Shown in pieces: positions 55,273-62,513 of a stretch of DNA of 64,000 nt. The stretch covers positions 310,001 to 374,000 of the forward strand of contig CAVOZT010000004.1 in NCBI GenBank assembly GCA_963701375.1, in the 5' to 3' direction. The DNA comes from CAVXTF01 sp963701375 (GTDB taxonomy: Bacteria; Actinomycetota; Acidimicrobiia; Acidimicrobiales; CAVXTF01). A program made the position numbers and the translations under genes. Numbering within the stretch: position 1 is the stretch's first letter; each line of letters begins with the position of its first letter. The notes beneath the pieces are model-generated. The model saw only the letters and a list, made by a program, of their open reading frames with translations. It was not told where the DNA came from and did no database searches.

Positions 55273-55321
55273 GCAGATGAGCGTAACGACTCACGTACCG
55301 AACCCGCCCGAGTCACGGAGC

Positions 55322-55350
55322 TTGACCGGGGGCGCGATGTCCGCGACTAT
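55322..55350 (+). promoter_or_regulatory. leuA promoter
   Basis: TTGACC at 55322-55327, a 17-nt spacer and GACTAT at 55345-55350. This is the best sigma-70-type promoter in the window. Transcription would start near 55357, about 20 nt before the leader peptide. Confidence 0.65.
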
Positions 55351-55377
55351 GGAGGCGTGATGTACGAGGAATTCACC

Positions 55378-55431
55378 ATGCGATTTGTCCCATGTGGGCA
55401 GCTTCGCTCGACGAGCCTCCTGCTTACCTGA
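55378..55431 (+). CDS. leuL: leuA leader peptide
   Basis: 17-codon ORF MRFVPCGQLRSTSLLLT with a GAGGA ribosome-binding site at 55366-55370, 7 nt upstream. It ends in three consecutive Leu codons (CTC CTG CTT) plus one earlier Leu. A stem-loop begins at the base after the stop and an intrinsic terminator follows 30 nt later. When leucyl-tRNA is scarce the ribosome should stall at these codons and let transcription continue into leuA. The position before leuA and the Leu run strongly support an attenuator. Confidence 0.85.
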   Translation: MRFVPCGQLRSTSLLLT

Positions 55432-55492
55432 CGGCGGGCGCCACATCGCGCTCGCCGACAAGCCCCCTCGCCTGATGGCCGGGGGGTTTTCT
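55432..55492 (+). terminator. leuA attenuator: stem-loop followed by intrinsic terminator
   Basis: A 10-bp stem CGGCGGGCGC (55432-55441) pairs with GCGCTCGCCG (55448-55457) with one G-T wobble. The terminator is CCCCC at 55463-55467 with GGGGG of the G6 run at 55481-55486, inner stem GCC/GGC, followed by TTTTCTCTTT from 55487. It ends about 50 nt before the leuA ATG. Confidence 0.8.
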
Positions 55493-55542
55493 CTTTCCCA
55501 GAAGCCGACACCGATTGCACCTGACGAGAAGGGATCATCGAA

Positions 55543-57170
55543 ATGACCGGCATCGAGAGCCCAGAGTCATCTCTTAGCTCGACCCACGCCGCAACGGGCG
55601 AGGGCGGCGGCACGAGCCATCTGGTTGTTTTCGACACGACCCTCCGCGACGGTGAGCAGTCACCCGGAATCTCTCTCGACGCCGGCGAGAAGCTCGAGAT
55701 CGCCGAGCAGCTGGCCCGCCTCGGTGTGGACTACATCGAAGCGGGATTCCCCGTCGCCAGTCAGGGCGACTTCGAGGCGGTGCAGGTGATCGCGCGCGCA
55801 GTCGGAAACGGTCCGTCCGCACCGGTCATCGCAGGTCTTTCGAGGACGAGCGTTTCCGACGTCGACAGGTGCTGGGAGGCACTGCGCGACTCGGCAAAGG
55901 CGCGGATCCACGTATTCATCTCCACCAGTCCGCAGCACATGGAGCACATGCTCAAGATGACGCGCGAGCAGGTGCTCGCCGAAACCCGCAGTGGTGTGAG
56001 CCGAGCCCGCGAACACACCTTCGACGTCGAGTTCAGCCCCCAGGACGCGACGAGGACTCCGCTCGATTTCATGATCGAGGTCTTGAACGCGAGCGTCGAT
56101 GCAGGAGCGACGACGCTGAACATCCCCGACACCGTGGGATACGGCATCCCGTGGGATTTCGGCGCTTTGATCCAGTACATCCGCCGCGAAGTTCCCGGCG
56201 ACTATGTGCTGTCGACCCACTGCCACAACGACCTCGGACTGGCCACGGCTAACACCCTCGCCGGGGTCCAGGCCGGTGCTCGTCAGGTCGAGGTCTGCGT
56301 GAACGGTCTCGGCGAACGAGCAGGCAACGCCGCGCTCGAGGAGGTCGTCATGGCGCTGCGGACACGTCCCGATCAATTCCCTGGCATTACCACCAAGGTG
56401 AGAACCGAAGAGTTGGCACGCACGTCGCGGATGGTGAGCCGCCTGACCGGATATCCCGTGCAGTACAACAAGGCCGTCGTCGGACGAAACGCTTTCTCCC
56501 ACGAGTCGGGCATCCATCAGCACGGGGTGCTCGCCGACCGCAGCACGTACGAGATCATCGATGCCTCAGACGTCGGGCAGGTTGGTCGACAGATCGTGCT
56601 CGGCAAGCACTCCGGTCGTCACGCTTTTTCGGACACGCTCGCGAAGATGGGACTGCGGGTACAAGGAGATGCGCTCAATCAGGCGTTCAGGCGCTTCAAG
56701 GAGCTCGCGGACAGGAAGGTGGAGATAACAGAAGCGGACCTCGAGGCGATAGTCGCAGAAGAGCTCGGCACCGATCTGGTCGGTGGCTATCATCTCGACG
56801 AGCTCGAGGTCTCCGGCGGGACGGTGGGGGTGCCGAGGGCGCGGGGGTCGTCCTCGTCGCGAGCTCGGGGGAGAAGCTTGAGGCGAGTGCGGACGGCGAC
56901 GGCATGATCGACGCGACGTGCGCCGCCATCCGCCAGGCAACCGGCGTCGACGCGACGCTCGTAGGGTTCAACGTCTCGTCGGTCACGGGCGGGATCGACG
57001 CCCTGGGTGATGTCGTCGTCCAGCTCGAGTCAGCGGGGCTCCGCGTCTCCGGAAGGGGCGTTTCGACCGACGTCGTCGAAGCTTCGGCGCGTGCTTACAC
57101 CGCAGCGGTTAGCCGTCTCGAGCGCGTTCGGCTGCGAAAAGGCGAGCGGAGGATCGAGCCCGGTCCCTGA
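55543..57170 (+). CDS. leuA: 2-Isopropylmalate synthase, one frameshift
   Basis: First committed step of leucine synthesis: acetyl-CoA plus 2-ketoisovalerate. The catalytic barrel has VVFDTTLRDGEQSPGISL, EAGFPVASQGDF, THCHNDLGLATAN (metal His) and CVNGLGERAGNAALEE. Then come the ESGIHQHGVL and GKHSGRHAF linker blocks. The C-terminal regulatory domain (VVLVASSGEKLEASADG onwards) is in another frame. One G is missing from the G5 run at 56826-56830; restoring it gives TVGGAEGAGVV and about 542 residues. The regulatory domain implies leucine feedback in addition to the leader-peptide control. Confidence 0.95.
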
Positions 57171-57195
57171 GATCGCCTTCCTCAGGAGCGCGCGC

Positions 57196-57597
57196 TCAGG
57201 CTGCCGGCTCGACGACAGAGGTGCACGCCGCGCATCTCCTCGCCTCAACCGGGATGTCGGTCAGGCACTCGGGGCACGACCGTGTCTCGTTGACCTCCCC
57301 GGGCCGGAACCGTGCGGTCAGCGCGTTCAACGGCCTCACGACGAAGAAGAACACAGCTGCCGCCACGATGACGAACGAGATCAGATCGTTCAAGAAGGTT
57401 CCGTATGCGAACACGGAGTGGCGGACAGTGAAATGCAGCGCCGAGAAGTTCGCCTTGCCGGGGATCGATATGAGCGGCGTGAGAATGTTCTTCACGAACG
57501 AGGAGACGACGGTCCCGAACGCGACACCGATGATTATGCCGACAGCGAGGTTGACGACGTTCCCTCGCAGAATGAAGGTCCTGAAGTCCTTCAACAT
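57196..57597 (-). CDS. mscL: Large-conductance mechanosensitive channel with C-terminal zinc ribbon
   Basis: Osmotic safety-valve channel of 133 residues. The N-terminal LKDFRTFILRGNVVNLAVGIIIGVAFGTVV is the pore-lining helix. The second helix is LNDLISFVIVAAAVFFFVV. After it the chain ends in CPECLTDIPVEARRCAACTS, a four-Cys zinc-ribbon-like tail absent from E. coli MscL. GGAGG lies 6 nt before the ATG. It is downstream of leuD on the same strand. Confidence 0.95.
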   Translation of the reverse strand: MLKDFRTFILRGNVVNLAVGIIIGVAFGTVVSSFVKNILTPLISIPGKANFSALHFTVRHSVFAYGTFLNDLISFVIVAAAVFFFVVRPLNALTARFRPGEVNETRSCPECLTDIPVEARRCAACTSVVEPAA

Positions 57598-57680
57598 GAC
57601 CCACCTCCGTCTGGTTGTTGACGGGGCCGACCCTAACCGGGCGACGCGGGTCGCAAAAGGTGTTACGTGACGCCCACTCG

Positions 57681-58280
57681 CTAAGAGCGTGTCGAAACCG
57701 GCATCCAGTCGGGGCGCCCGGTCTCGTAGGTGCTTATGTCTTCGACGTGGCGCAGCGTGAGCCCGATCTCGTCCCAACCGTTGAGCAATCGCTCGCGGGT
57801 GAAGTCCTCGAGCCCGAACGTGTCGGAGATCCCGGCGGCCGGCGCTTCGAGCGTTCCGCGAGCCACGTCGATGGTGATCTCAAGGTCCGGATCCTGGGTT
57901 ACGGCGTCGATGAGGAGTCGAGCCGTCTCGGCACTGACCTCGACCGGCAAGAGTCCCTGCTTCGTGCAGTTGGTCCGGAATATGTCGCCGAACCTCTCTG
58001 ACACGACGGCCTCGAACCCGTAGTCCATGAGCGCCCAAACGGCGTGCTCACGTGACGATCCGACGCCGAAGTTCGGACCTGCGACGAGGATGGTGGCGCC
58101 GGCGTGCTCGGGTTTGTTGAGCACGAAGTTCCGGTCGTCGCGCCATTCGGAGAACAGCCCGGCACCGAACCCGGTCCGTTCGACGCGTTTCAACCAGTCG
58201 GACGGGATGATCTGATCGGTGTCGACGTCCGAGCGGTTGACCGGGACGGCTCGGCCTGTCACCACGCGGACGGGTTTCAC
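57681..58280 (-). CDS. leuD: 3-Isopropylmalate dehydratase small subunit
   Basis: Swivelling subunit of isopropylmalate isomerase, 199 residues. VNRSDVDTDQIIPSDWLKR, GPNFGVGSSREHAVWAL and RTNCTKQGLLPVEV are typical. GTG start overlapping the leuC stop by four bases. The same LeuCD pair may also serve the citramalate branch to isoleucine made by CimA. Confidence 0.95.
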   Translation of the reverse strand: MKPVRVVTGRAVPVNRSDVDTDQIIPSDWLKRVERTGFGAGLFSEWRDDRNFVLNKPEHAGATILVAGPNFGVGSSREHAVWALMDYGFEAVVSERFGDIFRTNCTKQGLLPVEVSAETARLLIDAVTQDPDLEITIDVARGTLEAPAAGISDTFGLEDFTRERLLNGWDEIGLTLRHVEDISTYETGRPDWMPVSTRS

Positions 58281-59696
58281 GAAGCGTCCCGGTCGAGATC
58301 CTGGGGGGCGGAGAAATGCCCGGCGATTGCAGTGGCCGCCGCGACGCTCGGTGAAACCAGATGGGTCCGGCCCCCCCTGCCCTGTCGGCCTTCGAAGTTC
58401 CGGTTGGATGTGGACGCACAGCGTTCGCCCGGAGACAGCTTGTCCGGATTCATCGCGAGGCACATCGAGCAACCTGGTTGTCGCCACTCGAAGCCCGCCG
58501 CCACGAAGATCTGGTCCAGCCCCTCTGACTCAGCCTGCTCCTTCACGCGCCTCGAACCAGGAACCACGAGAGCGCGGACTCCGGACGCGACCTTGTGACC
58601 GTCCAAGACGCCTGCCGCGGCTCTCAGGTCTTCGATCCTGGAGTTCGTGCACGAGCCGATGAATACCGTGTCCACCTTGATGTCGCGGATGCGTGCGCCC
58701 GGTTGAAGTCCCATGTACTCGAGAGCGCGCTCGGCGGCTTCGCGTTGTGAGGCATCGGCGAACGATGACGGATCCGGTACTCGGCCGTCGATAGGAGCCA
58801 CTTGCGCCGGATTGGTTCCCCAGCTCACTTGGGGCGTCAGAGCCGAGGCGTCGATGTGTACCACCTTGTCGAATTCGGCCCCCTTTTCGGTCTGAAGCGT
58901 CTCCCATTCGCGCAACGCGTGGTCCCAGGCTTCTCCCGACGGCGCATGGATCCGGCCCTTCAGGTACTTGAACGTGGTTGCGTCCGGTGCGATCAGGCCG
59001 GCTCGCGCCCCCGCCTCTATCGACATGTTGCAGACGGTCATCCGCGCTTCCATCGAGAGCCCCGAGATCGCTCTACCGCGGTACTCGATGACGTGCCCGA
59101 TGCCCCCTGAGGTTCCGATGGCGCCGATGATCGCAAGGACCAGGTCCTTCGCTGTGACGCCGTCCGGTAGATCGCCGTGCACCTCGACAGCCATGGTGGA
59201 GGGTCGCATCTGCGGGAGCGTCTGGCTCGCCAGGACGTGTTCGACCTCGGACGTTCCGATCCCGAAAGCGAGCGCACCGAACGCACCGTGAGTCGAAGTG
59301 TGGCTGTCGCCACACACGATCGTCATTCCCGGGAGCGTGAAACCTTGCTCGGGCCCGATTATGTGGACGATCCCCTGGTTCGCGTGACCCATCGGGAAGC
59401 AGGGAATCCCGAACTCCTCACAGTTGCGGTCGAGCATCTCGAGCTGCTTCGCCGACACGGGATCTGTGACCACCGCGTCGGTCTCGGTTGGGACGTTGTG
59501 GTCCGCGGTCGCGACGGTGAGGTCGGGGTCGTCTCACTGTCCTGCCGGCCATGCGCAACCCGTCGAAAGCCTGCGGTGACGTCACCTCGTGGACCAGATG
59601 AAGATCGATGTAGAGGAGGTCGGGCTCGCCCTCGGCCGAATGCACCAAATGGCGGTCCCAGATCTTGTCCACGAGAGTCTGCGGGCGGGTGTTCAT
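58277..59696 (-). CDS. leuC: 3-Isopropylmalate dehydratase large subunit, one frameshift
   Basis: Fe-S subunit of isopropylmalate isomerase. The N-terminus, in its own frame from the ATG at 59696, is MNTRPQTLVDKIWDRHLV, LLYIDLHLVHEVTSPQAF and GLRMAGR. The rest has TADHNVPTE, TIVCGDSHTSTHGAFGALAFGIGTSEVEH, VFIGSCTNSRIEDLR and GCSMCLAMNPDKL with the cluster cysteines. An extra base in the G4 run (plus strand 59525-59528) shifts the frame; without it VRRPDLTVATADHNVPT is restored and the protein has 472 residues. It starts 10 nt behind greA, with no clear ribosome-binding site. Confidence 0.95.
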
Positions 59697-59706
59697 ATGT
59701 GCCAAT

Positions 59707-60216
59707 TCAGCCTGAGTCGCCGACAGCGATGATCTCGACGCGAAGTTTGCCGCCCGGCGCCTCGTATTCGACCTCGTCCCCCTTGGCGCGACCAATGAGA
59801 GCCTTTCCGAGAGGAGAGCCGGGTGATACAACCTCGACGCCCTCGCCACGCTCCTCGATCGACCCGACGAAGAAGCGCTCGACGTCGTCGTCGCCTTCGT
59901 AGCGGATGGTCACGACAGTTCCGGCGCTGACGGTCTGTTGCGTCCCACCCTTCACGTTGACGACCTCAGCTGTCTTGAGGGTGGCTTGCAGCTGGCGAAT
60001 GCGGGCTTCCATCTTTCCCTGACTGTCCTTCGCCGCGTGGTAGTCGCCGTTCTCAGAGAGGTCGCCGAGTGCCCGAGCCGCTTCGATCTGCCTCGCGATC
60101 TCAACGCGGCCACGGGTGGTCAAGTCCTCCAACTCGGCTTGCAGGCGCTCGTAGGTGGCCTGAGTGAGCTGTGTGGAATCGCCGGTCACGCTTCCCAGGC
60201 TAGCTTCCGTCATCAT
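59707..60216 (-). CDS. greA: Transcription elongation factor GreA
   Basis: Factor of 169 residues that rescues backtracked RNA polymerase by stimulating transcript cleavage. The N-terminal coiled coil has LTQATYERLQAELEDL and the acidic tip LGDLSENGDYHAAKD. The C-terminal FKBP-like domain has VSPGSPLGKALIGRAKGDEVEYEAPGG. CTATCT (60228-60223) is 6 nt before the ATG at 60216, a leaderless promoter. It appears to head a minus-strand unit with leuC and leuD. Confidence 0.96.
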   Translation of the reverse strand: MMTEASLGSVTGDSTQLTQATYERLQAELEDLTTRGRVEIARQIEAARALGDLSENGDYHAAKDSQGKMEARIRQLQATLKTAEVVNVKGGTQQTVSAGTVVTIRYEGDDDVERFFVGSIEERGEGVEVVSPGSPLGKALIGRAKGDEVEYEAPGGKLRVEIIAVGDSG

Positions 60217-60261
60217 CCGCCCAGATAGGGTTCTGAGCGATTGGCGCCGGCAATCGGCAGC

Positions 60262-60291
60262 TTGACTGCCCCCGTAAGGGGGAGGGATGAT
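60262..60291 (+). promoter_or_regulatory. Putative promoter of the leuB-ilvE-cimA unit with a palindrome in its spacer
   Basis: TTGACT at 60262-60267, an 18-nt spacer and GATGAT at 60286-60291. The spacer contains the 14-bp palindrome CCCCCGTAAGGGGG (60269-60282), which could be an operator. Predicted transcription start falls next to the leader-peptide ATG at 60300. Confidence 0.5.
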
Positions 60292-60299
60292 TGATAGCG

Positions 60300-60338
60300 A
60301 TGGCTAGAACTCTTACCGCAGAGGTAATTATCGTCTAG
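60300..60338 (+). CDS. Leader peptide of the leuB-ilvE-cimA unit
   Basis: 12-codon ORF MARTLTAEVIIV ending in four consecutive branched-chain codons (GTA ATT ATC GTC) and TAG. It has no well-spaced Shine-Dalgarno, but the promoter geometry suggests a leaderless transcript beginning at or near the ATG. A strong intrinsic terminator lies 32 nt after its stop. Val/Ile codons rather than Leu codons suit control of ilvE and cimA (isoleucine and valine supply). Confidence 0.7.
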   Translation: MARTLTAEVIIV

Positions 60339-60369
60339 GCGTGTGCTCCGACCAGCGGCGCGCCTCCGA

Positions 60370-60398
60370 CCGTCCACATCGTGGACGGTTTTTTATTT
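60370..60398 (+). terminator. Intrinsic terminator / attenuator before leuB
   Basis: Perfect 8-bp stem CCGTCCAC (60370-60377) and GTGGACGG (60381-60388) with a 3-nt loop, followed by TTTTTTATTT. This is the most canonical terminator in the window, and no complete gene other than the short leader precedes it on this strand. Confidence 0.85.
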
Positions 60399-60538
60399 GG
60401 CTGCCCGCCGGCGGCGGGCCGTGCCGAGGGGTCGGTGTACGTGGGTGGCCGAGTTTGTCGGCAAGGATGGATGGTCAGGGTAGGAGTGGACGAGACCGTG
60501 AGAGCAGGCTGAGGTGGTCGGCGAAACAGTGACCGAAG
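60399..60538 (+). other. leuB 5' region after the attenuator
   Basis: Holds a second GC-rich hairpin, GCCCGCC (60403-60409) with GGCGGGC (60413-60419), lacking a T-tract. No coding sequence or clear second promoter is seen. Confidence 0.4.
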
Positions 60539-61581
60539 ATGCTGGTGGGCGGCCCGAAGGGGCACCGCGTCGCGGTCATAGGCGGCGACGGCATAGGCCC
60601 CGAGGTGGTCGCCGAAGCGGTCAAGGTCGTGGCGGCCTCAGGTGTGCGACTAGAGACCACGGACTACGACCTCGGCGCGGCCCATTACCTGAGGACTGGC
60701 GAGGTCCTGCCCGACCCGGTCCTCGAGGAGCTGAGGGCTCTATGACGCGATCGTCCTCGGCGCAGTGGGCCCACCCGTCGGCTCTTCCGACGTCCCGTCC
60801 GGGCTCCTCGAACGAGGTCTTCTTCTCCGGTTGCGCTTCGAGCTCGATCTATATGTGAACCTGCGTCCGTTTGTCGGAACACCGGGCGCCCTCGCCCCCG
60901 GATGCGACTTCGTCGTCGTGAGGGAGAACACAGAAGGCGCCTACGCGGGTGAGGGAGGATGGCTGCGCAAAGGGACCCGCAACGAGGTTGCCACCCAGGG
61001 ATCCGTGAACACGCGGCATGGGGGTGGAGCGTTGCGTGCGTTTCGCGTTCGACCTCGCTGCCGGCCGCGAGCGGCACCGGCTGACCTTGGTGCACAAGAC
61101 CAACGTCCTGACGTTCGCAGGCGACCTCTGGCAGCGCACGGTTGACGACGTGTCGAAGGAGTACAGGTCGGTCGAACGCGACTACAACCACGTCGACGCC
61201 GCGTGCATATACATGGTGGAGCAGCCGGGTCGTTACGACGTCATCGTCACCGACAACCTGTTCGGTGACATCCTCACCGACCTTGCCGGTGCGGTGTCGG
61301 GAGGGATCGGCTTCGCGGCCTCTGCAAATCTGAACCCGGCGCGGACCGGCCCTTCGCTCTTCGAGCCCGTTCACGGTGCGGCCCACGACATCGCCGGCAC
61401 CGGACGAGCGAACCCACTCGCTGCAATCCGATCTGCCGCTCTCATGCTCCACCACCTGGGGGAGGTCTCCGCGGCCGAGCGCATCGACAAGGCGGTGTCC
61501 TCATACCTTGCCGAGATGCCCGAAGGGTCACCGTTCCCGTCCACCGCCTCCGTAGGCGACGTCATCGCAGAAAGGGTGTAA
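60539..61581 (+). CDS. leuB: 3-Isopropylmalate dehydrogenase, two frameshifts
   Basis: NAD-dependent oxidative decarboxylase of leucine synthesis. Frame one has VAVIGGDGIGPEVVAEAVKV. Frame two has DAIVLGAVGPPVGSSDVP, LLLRLRFELDLYVNLRP and VVVRENTEGAYAGEGGW. Frame three has VERCVRFAFDLA, LVHKTNVLTFAGDLW, DAACIYMVEQPGRYDVIVTDNLFGDILTDLAG and FEPVHGAAHDIAG. Extra bases near 60737-60740 and in the G5 run at 61020-61024 cause the shifts. Repaired length is 346 residues, normal for LeuB. The enzyme can also oxidise beta-methylmalate from the citramalate route in related organisms. ilvE follows after 2 nt. Confidence 0.94.
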
Positions 61582-61583
61582 CC

Positions 61584-62513
61584 GTGCCCATCACCCCAAG
61601 CCAAACCATCTGGTTCGACGGCGAGCTCGTGCCCTGGGAGGAGGCGAAGGTCCACGTCCTCAGTCACTCGCTTCACTACGGATCCGGAGTGTTCGAAGGC
61701 ATTCGTGCGTACCGTACCGAGCGCGGCGTCGCGGTGTTCCGTCTCACCGACCACATCAATCGCCTGTTCGATTCCGCCAAGATCCTCATGATCCAGACTC
61801 CGTGGTCGGCGGCCGATCTGGTCGCGGCTTGCAAGACCGTCGTGCGCGAGAACCACATGAACGACGGTTGCTACGTGCGCCCCATCATCTTCCTCGGGTA
61901 CGGCGAGATGGGGCTGAACCCGCTGCCGTGCCCGGTGAACGTCGCCATCGCAGCGTGGCCATGGGACACCTACCTGGGCGAGGAGGGGATCGCGAAAGGC
62001 GTGCGCCTGAAGGTGTCGTCGTGGCAGCGCCACGATCCGAACGCCGTTCCCACCGCCGCCAAGAGCACGGGCATGTACGTCAACTCGTCACTCGCAAAAG
62101 TGGAGGCGTTGAAGGCCGGCTACGACGAGGCGCTTCTGCTCGCACCCGACGGTCATGTTTCTGAATGCACCGGCGAGAACGTGTTCATCGTGCGCGGCCG
62201 GCGAATAATTTCTCCCCCGAACTCCGACGCCGGAGCACTGCACGGGATCACCCAGGCTTCCGTCGAGACGATCGCTCGCGACCTCGGATACGAGGTCTGC
62301 CACGAAGCCCTCGTGCGCACCGACCTCTATACGGCCGACGAGGCATTCCTCACGGGGACCGCCGCTGAGGTCGTCCCCATCCGCGAGGTGGACGATAGGC
62401 AGGTGGGAGACGGGACTCCCGGGCCCGTCACCCGCCAGATCCAGCAGATCTTCTTCGCTGCTGTCCGCGGGGAAGAAGACCGTTACAAGGACTGGCTCGA
62501 GCATGTCGACTAG
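61584..62513 (+). CDS. ilvE: Branched-chain amino acid aminotransferase
   Basis: Fold-type IV PLP aminotransferase, 309 residues, for the last step of valine, leucine and isoleucine synthesis. IWFDGELVPWEEAKVHVLSH, HYGSGVFEGIRAY, the PLP lysine in TAAKSTGMYVNSSLAKVEA, and EAFLTGTAAEVVPIREVDDR are typical of the IlvE branch. GTG start. Its last 11 bases overlap the cimA start. Confidence 0.96.
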   Translation: MPITPSQTIWFDGELVPWEEAKVHVLSHSLHYGSGVFEGIRAYRTERGVAVFRLTDHINRLFDSAKILMIQTPWSAADLVAACKTVVRENHMNDGCYVRPIIFLGYGEMGLNPLPCPVNVAIAAWPWDTYLGEEGIAKGVRLKVSSWQRHDPNAVPTAAKSTGMYVNSSLAKVEALKAGYDEALLLAPDGHVSECTGENVFIVRGRRIISPPNSDAGALHGITQASVETIARDLGYEVCHEALVRTDLYTADEAFLTGTAAEVVPIREVDDRQVGDGTPGPVTRQIQQIFFAAVRGEEDRYKDWLEHVD

